Positions 47,164 to 59,608 of a stretch of DNA of 64,000 nucleotides are shown here, one piece after another (the stretch's first letter is position 1; each line of letters opens with the position of its first letter). The position numbers and the translations under genes are program-made. The DNA lies in the NCBI GenBank assembly GCA_034509755.1, contig CM067546.1, positions 14,782,970-14,846,969 on the forward strand, read 5' to 3'. A model generated the notes under the pieces. It had not been told where the DNA came from and searched no databases. It saw nothing but the letters and a program-made list of their open reading frames with translations. Source of the stretch: Anisodus tanguticus. Lineage: Eukaryota > Streptophyta > Magnoliopsida > Solanales > Solanaceae.

Positions 47164-49095
47164 TGTCACGCTCCGAATCTGGGCGGACCGACACTCGATG
47201 CCTGAAAATAAACCGAGCGAACCACATGACTGACTGAACGTAATGTGAAACTGAATTGAGCGAAATATAATTTTAAAACATGTTTGATTACTGAAAACCT
47301 GAATATGTTTGTTATTAATAATCATACTAAAATATCTGAATGATGACTTTTAATAGAAATATTGAAAACGTTTTGAAACATAATCTATAGACCGTATTGC
47401 TAAATCAATATCTGACATGAATTGCTTATCTACTCTATGAAGTCTCTGATGTGAACAGGAAAACTATCTGTTTATCGGAACAAGGCCCCGGCATATCTCA
47501 ACTATCTAACACTGATTGAATGTAAAGATAATGACTGAAATGAAGTCGGGCTCACCAACTAGCTAATACGAGCAAGTCCTAACTAGAAGTCCTATTGCCA
47601 TGAGTCTCTGCACCTGCATCGTGAAATGCAGCATCCCCGACAAAAGGGACGTATGTATTGTGGATAGTGGTCGTATATAAAACTAACTAAAAGAACACAT
47701 AGTTGTGGGGTGCTCGGGAAAATGGACAATCCAAATACACAAATATAAGATATATCTGAATACTAAAAACATAACTAAAATTGAAACAAGGTAAATAATT
47801 GGATACTGAGAATCATAATCATAAGTTCCCTTATAGAATATGGGGTAATTCACCTATTTATCTAAGTTCATGAACTATAACCTCTGGCCTAATTTTAAGT
47901 GCACAATTTTGTGGACTCAGGATCAAGTATATGTATACATAAAATGTGACCTCTGGTCCAAATAAATGTGTTCATCATTTACATATTTCTTATCATGAGC
48001 ATGAGAATCATACTATAGGTCTAACCTAGATACTGCACATTACTATCATGAGACATGGGATCATGGAATTTAGAGTATTAACTGTTCATAATTATTTTGT
48101 AATTCATGACTGAGACTCATGGAATATCAAGCATGAGCATACATAGATTACATACTGAGTTCACGATGTTCGGAATGACATACATGAATGAACTATGAAG
48201 CCATATCCTTTAAAGTCTAGAAGCTCTGAAGCTTTTCATGAAACTAGGACATCACTCTATTTCTGATGTGAATTCGTAGTAATCATGAACGAACGTGGTG
48301 TGGGAATGAACAATAATGTTCTCGTACGTAGAGAGCTATCTTTACATACCTTAATTACTTCAAAACTCGGAGAAAAATCTAAACTCTGAAGAAGAAATCA
48401 AAAAAAAATTTACTTGAATCTTTGAGAGGAGTTTTCTTGAAATCCTTAATATTGTGGCGTAGAATCTGGTTAATAATATATGTATGACTTTTATAATTAC
48501 TTAGAAATATATGGTGTGACCTTACCTTGATGTGAGAGGATGGGGAGAGAAGATAAGAGAAAAGTGGATCTAGGGTTTTGTAGAATTGAAAATAGAATGA
48601 AATAGCAGAAATTCTCATTTTAAAGTTGAGTTTTGAATTTTTGGGGACCCTGGGCATCACCCCACGAATGCCCAAAACTTTTCAGAATTGTCAACCCGGT
48701 CATGTGATGGTTGCGCATCACCCCACCAACGCCCTAAACTTTCTAGAATTTTCTACACATACACCCCATGCTAAATTGATTATAACTCTTTGTAGAAATG
48801 TCCAATTAATCTGATATTTATTTGGTTGAAAAGCTATTTCAAAGAGCGACAATTTTCATCCTTTGAGTTCTCCCAGATTCACAACCAATAAGGTGGTTAT
48901 ACGTACATGAAGTGAGGCCTTTTCCAAACTCACTTGGGAACTTGGTCTGTAGTGTAACTTCCAACTTTACTTTGTCCTAAGACCCTTCTTATACCTTGAT
49001 TAGGTTTTAAAACACTTCCTCCAATCCCCATCATGGTTCTACTATATCGATGTCTTATGGGTCAAACCTCTACCTGAGGGTATGAGGTGTTATGA
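47164..49095 (-). repeat. family A 3' LTR
   Basis: Plus-strand left edge TGTCACGCTCCGAA; similar near that edge to the reverse complement of the 11750-13415 LTR (shared CGAGCGAACCACATGA). Right edge ...GAGGTGTTATGA. Immediately outside, the minus strand shows CTCAAGGGGAAGATA, a polypurine tract. Confidence 0.8.
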
Positions 49096-49289
49096 TATCT
49101 TCCCCTTGAGATCATTCATTCTCGAATGATAGTCATAGATAGAAATATAACTAACTCTGAAATTTTACTGAAATTTCAGCAGAGTTTAGTTTGTAAATAG
49201 GACTGTCTCAACATTTTTAAAATACCTTCTAGCTAACAAGAGCATAAACACAAGCCTCGCACGACATTATAATACCTATAACAGGGATA

Positions 49290-49446
49290 ACTAAAACATG
49301 ACCATGACTGACATAAATATATGAATATCGAACTGGCATGAATACACAAATACGGAACTGTCATGAATATATGACTACTGACATGCATGAATACATGAAT
49401 ACTGAACTGGCATGAATACATGAATACAAAAATGTCATGAATATAT
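49290..49446. repeat. imperfect tandem repeat
   Basis: About 25-30 bp units built from CATGAATACATGAATACTGAACTGG, with variants. Interrupted at 49447 and partly resumed at 49585. Confidence 0.75.
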
Positions 49447-49585
49447 TGTAACGTCCCGTACTTTCGGGTTACGGTTTAAATCGCTGAGCATTTATAAAAT
49501 TGCTAGGCATGTTTAAATAGGTCCGAGCGTTGGAAAAGTTATGTTATATTTACGTATTATAATAAAGATATTAGATGACATGGAA
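49447..49585 (+). repeat. short LTR-start fragment
   Basis: TGTAACGTCCCGTACTTTCGG followed by GTTACGGTTTAAA resembles the start of a family A-type LTR (compare 11750). Only about 140 bp are present, inside the tandem repeat. Confidence 0.5.
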
Positions 49586-49655
49586 CATGAATACATAAGG
49601 TATTTACCTTAGACATTTTCTACTAGTTCATCAAATAAGCATGACTATTTGAATT

Positions 49656-49925
49656 TCATGTCCTCTCCAGCTTCCCATGTAGCCTCTTCAACATTTTGGT
49701 TCTCCATAACACTATCACTGAGGTGACATCCTTAGTTCTCAACTTGCAAACTTGCCGATCAAGAATAGCCACTGGAACTTCTTTGTAATTTAGGTTATGT
49801 GGAACCAATATGTTTTTTGTAGGGACAACAAGAGACGGATCCACTAAAAATTTCTTTAGCATAGACACTTGAAACACTGGGTGTGTAACAACCAACTCTT
49901 GTGATAACTCTAGCTCATAAGCCAC
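49656..49925 (-). pseudogene. family A integrase C-terminus / chromodomain-like tail
   Basis: Reads LSQELVVTHPVFQVSMLKKF and PVAILDRQVCKLRTKDVTSV, the conserved tail of Tekay/Del chromoviruses just before the chromodomain-like motif. The end is frameshifted. In live elements this region guides integration to chromatin. Confidence 0.85.
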
Positions 49926-50173
49926 TTAACCAACCCTTTCCTGAATCCTGTATAGTCTAATGTATTTGAGACTTAGCTTCCATTTCTTCACAAATCGCAT
50001 AACACTTTTCATACGGAGAAACTTTCATAAACACCCAGTCGTCATCATGAAATCTAAGTCACTACATCGCACGTCAGACTAAGACTTCTGGCGACTCTGA
50101 GCCATTTTATGATTCTCCTGAATAAATTTAGGTTTTTCCATCACCTAATGGACCAAATCTTGTCCCAACAATT

Positions 50174-50999
50174 CTACTTCACCAATTTCAAACCACCCAA
50201 TATGTAATGTACACATTTGCCCATACAAGGCTTGTAACGGTGCCATCTTGATGGTGGTATGGTAAATATTATTATAAGTGAATTATATGAGGGAGTGTGA
50301 TCATCCCAATTAGTTTTAAGATATAGGACACATGCTCTCAACTTATACTTGAGTGTTTGAATAGTGTACTCTGCCTGGTCATCTATATGAGGGTGAAAAG
50401 CTATATTGAGATTCACCTTGGTTACCAATCCTTTATGAAAGGACTTCCAAAAGTTCAATGTGAACTTGTAACCTTGATCTGATATAATGGATGTTGGAGT
50501 CCCATGCAACATGATTATTTCCTGAATATACTATATGACGTAGTCCTCTGCTGAATCGGTGGTCTTTACATGCAAAAGTGCCCTGACTTAGTATGTCAGT
50601 CTACAATTACCCATATCCAATTATGCTTTCAAAATGAATGAGGTAAACCTGTTATGAAGTCCATAATTATCATCTCTCATTTCCACACGGGAGTATCTAT
50701 GTTTAGAGTCAACCCACCAGGCCTCTAGTGCTCGACTTTAATCTGTTGACAATTTGGACACTTGGACACATAATGTTTTACATTCATTTTCATATCATTC
50801 AACCAATAAATCTCTTTAATGTAATGACACATCTTCATAAAATCTGGGTGCATAGAATACCTGGAGTTATGTGCCTCAGCCATAATTCGCTCTCTGAGCC
50901 CATCTACGTGTGGCACACACAAACTTCCTTGGCACCATAAAGTATCGCCATCTCCCCTTTTATTCGAAAGCTGTCGTTTTATGCTTATAAGTACCTTCC
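50174..50999 (-). pseudogene. family A integrase
   Basis: 50725-50999 has the N-terminal HHCC zinc finger (HNSRYSMHP... KCPNCQQIK). 50174-50512 has TSIISDQGYKFT (second Asp) and AFHPHIDDQAEYTIQTL with the catalytic Glu. The block around the first Asp (50520-50720) is broken. Confidence 0.88.
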
Positions 51000-52540
51000 C
51001 TTAAAATGTAACTTAGCATGATATTTTAGCTTTTTATGTGTTTTCTTAATTACCAATAACTAAGCTTAACACAAGTCGATTGACGATCATTCTACTCCCT
51101 TCGTGCTTCTTACACACTCGAGGCACATTCCTTATGACGACTATATCATTTTACCCTCATTATTGAACTGAGTTTCTTCATGTCTCATGCTAACTCTTCG
51201 GATTTCAAAAGTTCAACTGGACTTCCCCCTTAAGGCTAAGGCTTATACTTGCAGATTCTTCTCTTTTGTTGAGATCAAGTTGTCTTGCCTTTATCTTCTG
51301 CAATTCTTCGTACTTTACATTATTGAGGACCCATCTTTAGACTCACCTCTAACCAATCTTCCTTTCTAGAAAAATTCGGTTACTTACATTAATGGAGAAC
51401 TAATGTATTCATAACTGTCATACACAATCTTGATCACTTAACTTTGCTCACACTGTCAATCTTTGGGAAACCTCTTTTTAATAACTCTTAAATACTATTC
51501 TTTTGTAGTGTGCTCTCTTACCACTTAGTGTATTACTTCTTACACTATCACTATACTTCGAGTTTAACTCAAACTCTTGGGTTCTAATACACATTTGGTT
51601 GTATTCAAACTTTCACCCGCTCACTAGTGTTCATCTGACTAAGGAAATCAAATTGTACCTCCAATAGGTTTGAAGAAATTTTCAATTAAGTTTCCATAGT
51701 GAAGACATAGTCTTAGGACTTATGCATTCTTTATAATACTAAACTCATATACATTAGCTTTTACTTTTTCCTAACTAGGAACCTTTCCACACCACCATAC
51801 ATGGCTTACCACCTCTAATTGTCCTATATATCTACTCAGAACTTACTCACTATACTTCAAATAGCCATTTGCTAGCATCATATTCTCCTACTCTTCTCTG
51901 AACAACTAAAATGAAACATAATCTTATGTTGAACTCCCCTTAAATATTCGGCCTATTTATTCGGTCATATACTATCTCTTCATAATTTTAGATATGGATC
52001 ATACTTAGGGAAATTACATCTCTCTTACACGAAAGATTGAAGTAACTCACCTGGAACTATTTATACCCTTCAAAATTTTATCACGCAATACACATATGGG
52101 TAAACACTTACTCACATAACCTAAGAATGAACTATCACGTCTTCTTATCTCTTCGTAATTTTTTCCTTCTCATAGTAAGTTACTAATGTTGTACTATTTG
52201 AAACTGATCTGAATAAACTTAAACAAATTAAAGCTATTCTCAGAAATTCAAAATTATCTACTCATGGTTCTCATGTCATACACCATCTCTTCTTAGTCAT
52301 GTGCATGAGTCATACAAAAATATATTTCTTTTGTAAAATCAAACATCTTAGAGGCATATGTAATTTTCCCTTAGGCACATTTTTGTTCAATACCATAGTG
52401 ATCAATTTATGTCCGTTATGGCACAATTCATAACATGTTATCTCGTGGGGTCTTACATTAGAGTTATAATCATATTACTTATGGCACCAAGGCCAAAAGA
52501 AAAATAAAGTTATTTTGAAAACCCCTTTGGCCCACAATGG
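51000..52540. other. unidentified segment replacing RT/RNase H
   Basis: Pyrimidine-rich on the plus strand, with no motif found on either strand. It occupies the position of RT and RNase H between gag and integrase in the family A element. It could be an insertion plus deletion, or the spacer of a non-autonomous derivative. Confidence 0.5.
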
Positions 52541-52947
52541 TCTGTGATTGAGAGCCTCGTGCTTTAAAACTCTAGTTCTGGCTGAACTGGCCTTTTTGAT
52601 CATACTTGAACTTCGGAACTAGTGCACTAGTTGTAGATGGAGCAGCCCTGATGACTTCTTATTGAAAATTGTCTACCTCCAGCTTCTTGAGATAATCCAT
52701 GGTTAAAGTTACCTGCAAACTTATCTCTTTTGATTATCTCCCTGTCTTTCTCTTTTTGTAGTTTCTCATTCTCCTTCCTTAAGTGTGTCGTTATTAGTCA
52801 ACTTCCAAATCCATTATACAACATCCCCTTCTCGTGGATCATGCACTTTATTCCCTATTTCAAAATCATCTCGAGTCTCATTCATTTCTATCAGACACTT
52901 CACTATCATTCCCTAGTAGCTAACATCCTTACTTGGACCTGAGATTT
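52541..52947 (-). pseudogene. family A gag remnant
   Basis: The minus strand encodes KDREIIKRDKFAGNFNHGLS and, after a one-base shift, TSALVPKFKYDQKGQFS, matching the central part of Tekay Gag. Zinc knuckle not found. Cut on the 5' side by the solo LTR. Confidence 0.65.
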
Positions 52948-54246
52948 TGTCATGCCTTAAACCCGACCCTAGACTGTAATAGGAATCCAATGCTATGCAC
53001 AAATCCGAAAGTACTTTATGAATTAATAAAATCAAGTTCCTGCTTAGTCTTTCATTAATTATTTTAATTAAGTTATAAATAACTAACTAAAGATCATGGT
53101 CACAATTTATGATATAAAATGAGCGAAAGTCTATCATATATAAAATGGCAAAAACATAGAAACACCGATGATAGTCGACAACGACTTCAACCAATACCCA
53201 CAAAACAACATCTATCTATGGAGCCTCTAAGATGATAAAAAGAAAATAGTCTAACTTCAGGATGCAGCCCGAAGACTAATATTAATAAAATAAAGATAGA
53301 ATGGTACCCCACGAACAATCATGTGGGCTCACCGAATAGTCTCAAAAGTAGCAAGTTCTCCTAAGTCGTAGGCGTATCACGAATCTACTCTTCTACGTTA
53401 CCTGACACACCATAAAAAATAACAATGGTATTCCTGAGTACTGGGTACTCAGTGAGTGTCTCCGGAACAATAAATAGTATAAAATAATATTATATTAAGA
53501 AGTTAAAAAATGTAAGTAAAGCAGTTCAAAATCCAGAGATAAAACAGTTCACCAAACATAGTGAAATCATTAGTAGAATCCATTAAGAGATTAAGTCTTC
53601 CATTAATGAACTCAAGATCAACATCAAGTTACTCATAAACCATCACAATCATGTCAATACATGCCAAATCAATTAAACGAAGGGATGACCATTAAAGTCC
53701 CCTAAAACCGTATAGAATCACCACATTGGGGTTGTCACCCTAGATGGCTATCCTTCCTCCCGAATAGCTAGTAAAAATCACATCAGAGATATGAAACCTT
53801 GATGATCACTCCTCCTACTGAATGGCTAAGCAAACCACATGGAGGCTATTGACTTTCGGTGTCCACTCTTCCTTCCGAATGGCTAGGCAAACCACACTAG
53901 GATCCATAATGACTACCTTTCCTCCCAATTATCTAGGCCAAACACAGATAATATAATCATGGTAAAATAGTTGAATCATAATCATAGCATAGAAACCGAA
54001 TCACTTATTATGAATTTTATTTATCATCTCATTATTAGGAGTACATCAAATCATTTACGCGTTTAGAAACCAAGTTCAAGTAATTAAATAAGTTTCAAGC
54101 TCAACAAACCCGTTCACAAAGGAAAACACATGAAATATCCATGCTTCCAAAAATCAAGTTCAATGCATCCCTAATCGGGGTAAATCACGTTCAAAGTTTA
54201 TATCTTTATACACAAGTTTCAATAACCCTTTGATAGGAAAAATCAC

Positions 54247-54321
<75 letters not shown>

Positions 54322-55184
54322 ACCTAAGTCTCCATGAGGGCTTATCCCTCACGCATATGAAATATTTCCCAAAAACTATTATTAAAGGTTGAAAAGTATG
54401 TTCGAAAAGAGACATACCTCTAATCCCGCTACTATGATACCAAACGGATTATCCAAGGTTCTAGAATCACTCTTTTAGACAAAAACCTGCACACCCCTTC
54501 TTCTCATTTCTTGAGTTTTCAAGAATCTAGGGTTTGGGAAGATGAACTAGTATGAAACAAGATTGAATTCGATGTATAATTGATATGGATGGATTAGGAA
54601 CTCACCTTAGGGTTTGATAGAGGTATCTAGGGTTATTTTCCTTCAAACGTTCATCCAAAATGAAGTGGGGAAAAGTTATGATGAGGTTTTAAACTTATAA
54701 AATTCGGAACCAACAAAATAAATCGTGTCATGGCCATGTGTCGCACGTTCATAGCACAAATGGGGTTGCGCTATGCTTGTGAATCACACACCCATCGCAC
54801 GTTCCTCTGAGAGTGAGATTCAGAGACACGATTTTGGCACAATGCTCGCGCGACGCACGAGGGTTTTGATGTTTGGTAATACGGGTATAACTCCTAGCAC
54901 AAAGCTCCGATTGAGCTTTGACATATATGGTTGGAAAGGAATTTCAAAGATCTACAACTTTAATATTTTCTGATTCCCAACGTAACCACCCGAAGATGGT
55001 GCATAATTGAAAACTATATCAGACTAGACAAATTTAAGAACTTTTACGAACTACCTTATTTGGGTTGACCTCAAAACAACCATATATCACCCAAATTTAT
55101 CCCAAAGGAATTCACATAACTAAAATGACACTTCACAACTCATTTAATTTATTCACACCTAACCCAGATTTATGGAATGTTACA
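52948..55184 (-). mobile_element. solo LTR nested in the family A element
   Basis: 2237 bp. The minus strand starts TGTAACATTCC and ends GGCATGACA. Flanks are GATTT (52943-52947) and AATTT (55185-55189), a 5-bp TSD with one mismatch. No PBS, PPT or coding. Contains a (TA)n run at 54249-54317 and a patch with repeated CGCAC motifs at 54725-54850. Confidence 0.8.
54249..54317. repeat. (TA)n microsatellite
   Basis: About 34 uninterrupted AT units, 69 bp. Likely polymorphic in length. Confidence 0.97.
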
Positions 55185-55430
55185 AATTTCTTGCTCATCG
55201 CTTTCGCCTTTAATACGTAGGGAAATTGATATGAAGAGAAGGATACTTACTACTCTAATCTTCATCACACAATTAAGATTAGAAATAAGTGAGACAACTC
55301 CTTAATTACTTGGTAGTCAACCATTTACATCTGTGGTGCGCACACTCACATAAAGGAAACTCCACTAGACACGACCTCATAGACTTCCTAGGACACTTGA
55401 ATCTAGTGATGTGATAAAAAGCTTGTTATT
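55185..55430 (-). other. family A 5' leader
   Basis: The minus strand (AGATTCAAGTGTCCTAGGAA, GTCTATGAGGTCGTGTCTAG...) is homologous to 13435-13540, the leader after the family A PBS. The PBS itself (about 55405-55425) is too mutated to recognise with confidence. Confidence 0.75.
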
Positions 55431-55679
55431 GCTCCAAATGCACACGCCAGCACACATGGTCACCAAGTAATATAGTGTCTGTTAAGTCAGATATCATACC
55501 CACAGAGACTTATGATCAATGGTCAAACTAGAGTTAACTATTACCACCATTAAAGCAAGTATTTTCCACTAAAGGTTGTTTTGTTTTATTAACAACTATA
55601 AAAATTAAAAGAATAATTAAGTATGCTAAAAAATTAATATGAAAGTTGTTTCAAATCTTGGATTTAACATAAATAGATG

Positions 55680-55940
55680 AGTATTCAAGGGTTGTGGTTG
55701 GTTTACCAATCATATGAGTCATGCAAGGTTTTTATCATAGCAGTTTTATTCACGATTGCTAAGTTACCTAATTATTAATTCTCATAGCATTCTTCCAAAT
55801 TAGTACTCGCCAGTTCAAAAGGGTTTGCCGCCTATATTTCTATAAAACACACCTGCTAAGAACACAACTAGTTTATGGTATGTAATTGAACGTGATGATG
55901 AAGTATATTCCTATCCTAGACACAAATCCTAGACTGATGT
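55680..55940 (-). repeat. dispersed noncoding repeat, copy 2
   Basis: Inverted relative to 18690-18970, with the same block order. Confidence 0.8.
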
Positions 55941-56359
55941 CAGGAATAATCATATCATGCCCTCTTTACTTCTTTAGTAATATAATAACATCTTACCGTA
56001 GTATGTATGTTAAATATAAAATAAAACTCAGTTATTACATAGGAAATCAAGAAATTAAGAATAGAATTAAAGAAACAATCATAATTGAATAAACTACTAA
56101 AATGAAAATATTGTTGAAACGTTAATACTCATGATTAAACCACAACCCCAGAACTATAGAGTTTATCTTCTCATAATCGGATCACAACAAATAGTGTTCA
56201 GGTTTAATCAATAAAAATGAAGTAATTAAGGTAAAAGAGATAAACCTATAAAGAATAACTCTAATCCTTTCTCTTTGTGCAATAAAATGTATGAACCCCC
56301 TTCAAAACGACCCATGGGTCTATTTATAATGTTGGGAAAATCCTCCAAGGCCCGTTCAA

Positions 56360-56800
56360 ACCCGTCTAGGACTTGGGAAATATTTTGCGTCGATAGAGTG
56401 AGCTCGTCGGGCGAGATCAAAAGTGAGCTAAATTCTTGTAATGGGCTTCCTCCGGCGAGGGTGCACTACATTCTACACTAGGAGAAATTTTCCCTTTTCT
56501 TGATCATTGTTAGCTGAGCGAGCCCGAGGGCGACAACATTGATTTATTTTAACCTCGCTCAGTGAGGTCTTTCCCCTTTCATGCCTTAGTGAAATTTTGG
56601 GTCTTTTCTTTAAAATATCTTTGCTCGATGGCGAGCTTGAGATTAAGAAATCTTCATGCTATGACCTCGCTCAGTGAGGTCCTTTCACTTCTCACACGTA
56701 CCAAATTCCTTGCATGTATATGTGCCTGGCTCACTGGGGCGAGCTCCATGACATGCAAGTTGCTTGCTTTAGATCTAACTAAGTGAGGTCCATGTGAGCC
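56360..56800. repeat. cluster of GC-rich palindromic motifs
   Basis: ACCTCGCTCAGTGAGGT occurs at 56552-56568 and 56664-56680, with a decayed copy ending GTGAGGTCC near 56790. Related half-sites (GAGCTCGTCGGGCGAG, GCGAGCCCGAGGGCGA, GGGGCGAGCTCC) recur between them. The perfect copies can form 6-bp hairpin stems. Confidence 0.8.
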
Positions 56801-57126
56801 CATTCCATCCTTAGATGGTTTTGATCTCTTGTTCTCTGAATCAGAGTATTTCCAATGTAAAGTACCTAGATTCTACAATAATACACATATTAGCTCTATA
56901 TCGCAAAGTCAATATTTGTTAGGTTTATTTAATGCATTTATCTTTAGATAAAAGGTAGAAATATGCTTTAAGTACAACAGAAAGACGTAAATATACACAT
57001 AACATCACCACCCCAGACTTGAACCTTTGTTATTCCTTGAAAAAGAACTAAACGCACTAAATTCTACAGGTAACTTATCGCGCTATGCAGTGTTGTTGCT
57101 TCCTATTAAGGTAGAGTGAATAAGAT

Positions 57127-57560
57127 TTTTTGTCAGAGGGTTGACTATTTCACTCCAGTTGGATACACTACAGTTGGGGGCTTCTGGAGCCTGTTTTGAG
57201 ACCATTGTCGAGCATGCTAGGATGGTAAAGAATGTGAGGGGAAAGTTGCCCAAATATGAGCCCGACAAAAGGGCTAGGTGCTATGTACAGTTCAGTGGTT
57301 CCACTTCCCATGGATATGGTTATTAAGAGAGATATCATCAGTCACAACCTAGTCAACCGGTTCATGAAACTCATCAGATTACCGATGGATGTAATGGGGG
57401 CCAGTAATCAAGGGTTCTCAGTCTCGGTATTCAGACAATGATAACTTATTTTCTTCTTTTTCTATTTAGCAGCCCTCGGCGGGCAAAGCTTATTAGAGTT
57501 GTGGAGAGCTTGGGAACTTCAGGAGAGATTTCCCCAGCCAATTTTTGGGTGGCTCTCATA
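57127..57560 (+). pseudogene. family B gag remnant
   Basis: 57130-57330 reads LQLGASGACFETIVEHARMV and DKRARCYVQFSG, matching Tekay Gag after its central helix region. 57480-57720 continues as a glycine/serine-rich segment with stops. Zinc knuckle not found. Confidence 0.65.
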
Positions 57561-57799
57561 CACCTATGACCCTAGCACAGATGTCTAGAGATAGTATTCA
57601 TACTAGCCGGGGAGGATCTCAGTCGGATCATGGTGGCCATCAGTCTGGTCATGGTAGATCTTAGTCGGGGAGAGATGGAGCTTATTCGGGCTTAGGTGGC
57701 TAGCAAGGTACTCAGTTTGAGGTAGGGCACAGTTATATCTATGCATTCTCTAGTAGGGTAGAGGTTGAGGCATCAGACGCAGTCATTACTGGTATTATC

Positions 57800-57960
57800 T
57801 TAGTCGATCATCGAGATTTCTACTGTGTTATTTGATCCAGGGTCTACTTTCTCTTATGTGTCTGACTACTTTTCTGCTAAATTGGAGATGTGGTGTGATA
57901 TGCTTGATATTCCTATTCGTGTGTCTACACTATTCACTGATTGTTGATAGAGTATATCGC
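57800..57960 (+). pseudogene. family B protease remnant
   Basis: Reads VLFDPGSTFSYVSDYFSAKL: the Tekay-type protease has D-P-G-S-T, which is normal for this lineage. Followed by a stop at about 57946. Confidence 0.8.
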
Positions 57961-58080
57961 ATGTGTATAGTTATTTTCATAGGTAACGTCACTTAGGTAG
58001 ATTCGGTTATCTTAGATATGTAGGAATTTTAATAATATACTGCAGAGGGATTTTCTGTCACCATATCGTACGATTCTGGA

Positions 58081-59126
58081 TTGTTATTCCAAGATGGTCA
58101 CGCTAACTATGCATGGTCTTCCGATGGTAGAGTGGAGAGGTGCCCCATCCCTGCTCCTAGGAAAGTGATTTCTTATATTCAGGCTAGGAAGTTAGTAGAC
58201 CAGGGTTGTTTGTCTTATCTTGTGCATATTCGAGATACTAGTGCGGAGTCCCCTTCCCTTGATTTTATTTCGATAGTTAATGAGTTTGTGGTGGTCCTTT
58301 CTTCAAATTTACTGGGTATGTCACCAGACATAGATATTGACTTCTGTATCGATCTTGAGATAGGTACTCGACCCATTTATATCCCTCCATGCCGTATGTC
58401 TCCAGTAGGGTTGAGGAAGTTGAAGGAGCAGCTTCAGGATTTATTAAGGGCTTCATTCGACTGAGTGTATCTCCATGGGTTGCTCCTATCTTGATCGTGA
58501 AGAAGAAGGATGGAACTATGCGTATGTACGGATAGTTAAACAAGGTCACTATCATAAACAAGTACCCGCTTTCACGAATTAATAATCTGTTCGACAAGCT
58601 TTAGGGTGATTCTCTGTTTTCAAAGATTGATTTGAGGTCCGAGTATCACCAGTTGAAGATTCGGGATGAGGGTGTTCCCAAGAAGACTTTCCAAACTCAT
58701 TATGCGCATTATAAGTTCTTGGTGATGTTATTCGGGCTTACCAATAACCCCACAACATTCATAGATTTAATGAATGGGATATTTAAACCATATTTGGATT
58801 TTTTTGTTATTGTGTTTATTGATGACATCCTGATATATTGTTATTGTGGTTCTTGGTATTTTGAAGGAGAAGAAGTTGTATGCTAAGTTCTTGAAGTTTG
58901 AGTTTTTTTTAGTTCTGTGCCATTATTGGGGCACGTGGTGTCCAAGGACGGGATTATGGTTGCCCCTAAGAAGATAGAGGCAGTCAGGGACTGGCCTAGA
59001 CCGACTTCTGTGATAGAGATTCAGATTTTTGTGGGTCTTGCTAGCTACTATTATCGGTTCGTCAAAGTATTCTCTTCTATTGCTTCTCACATAAAGAGTT
59101 TTAATCAGAAGGAGGTTTCTTTCTAG
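58081..59126 (+). pseudogene. family B reverse transcriptase
   Basis: 58081-58464 is the linker and RT N-terminus (IDFCIDLEIGTRPIYIPPCR, LRKLKEQLQDLL). 58632-58886 is the core with the catalytic FIDD at 58815-58826. 58917-59126 is the thumb (HVVSKDGIMVAPKKIEAVRD). Stops at 58462 and 58531 and a frameshift near 58860 break it. Confidence 0.9.
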
Positions 59127-59171
59127 TGGTCTTATAAGTGTGAGCAGAGCTTCCAAAATCTCAAGAATTTA

Positions 59172-59570
59172 TTGACCAAATCCTCGATTTTATCCCTTCC
59201 GATGAAAGGTAAGGACTTTATAGTGCATTACAATGCTTCTAAGATTGGGTTGGGATGTGTGTTGATGCAGGAGGGTAAGGTGATCGCTTATGCATCGATG
59301 CATTTGAATGTGTATGAGAAGAACTATCATGTTCATGATTTGGAGTTGACCATTGTGTTCTCTTTGAAGATCTGGAGGCACTATCTTTATGGTGTCCATT
59401 TTGAGGTGTAAACCGATCATCATAGTCTTCAGCACGTATTTAATCAGAGGACTTGAATTCTAGGCAGCGTTAGTGGATGAAGTTGTTGAAAGATTATGAC
59501 ATGACTATTTTGTATCATCGTGGCAAGGCCAATGTCGTGGTAGATGCTTTAAGCCGGAAGGCGGTTAGTA
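59172..59570 (+). pseudogene. family B RNase H
   Basis: Reads KDFIVHYNASKIGLGCVLMQ: the first catalytic Asp is Asn. Then GKVIAYASMHLNVYEKNYHV. A stop at 59409 follows. Ends with DYDMTILYHRGKANVVVDAL near 59490-59555. Confidence 0.88.
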
Positions 59571-59608
59571 TGGAGAGTTTAGCTTGTTTAGTTGTTTTTT
59601 AGTGTCCT

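Larger units (their letters stand above)
47164..55430 (-). mobile_element. family A Tekay-like element, rearranged and 5'-truncated
   Basis: Minus-strand order: 5' leader (55185-55430), nested solo LTR, gag remnant (52541-52947), an unidentified 1.5 kb segment, integrase (50174-50999), chromodomain-side C-terminus (49656-49925), spacer and 3' LTR (47164-49095). RT and RNase H are absent. The 5' LTR is missing beyond 55430. Confidence 0.78.
55431..57126 (-). repeat. noncoding LTR-type repeat, family unknown
   Basis: No coding domains. On the minus strand it ends towards 55431; it includes CAAGTCTGGGGTGGTGAT (near 57008-57025), a motif I associate with plant gypsy 3' regions, plus a cluster of palindromes and the second copy of the dispersed repeat. 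It sits exactly where the family A 5' LTR should be. Confidence 0.5.

Noticed and set aside
49233..49421. Cys/His-rich minus-strand ORF as a zinc protein
   Set aside because: Produced by translation of the CATGAATAC tandem repeat.
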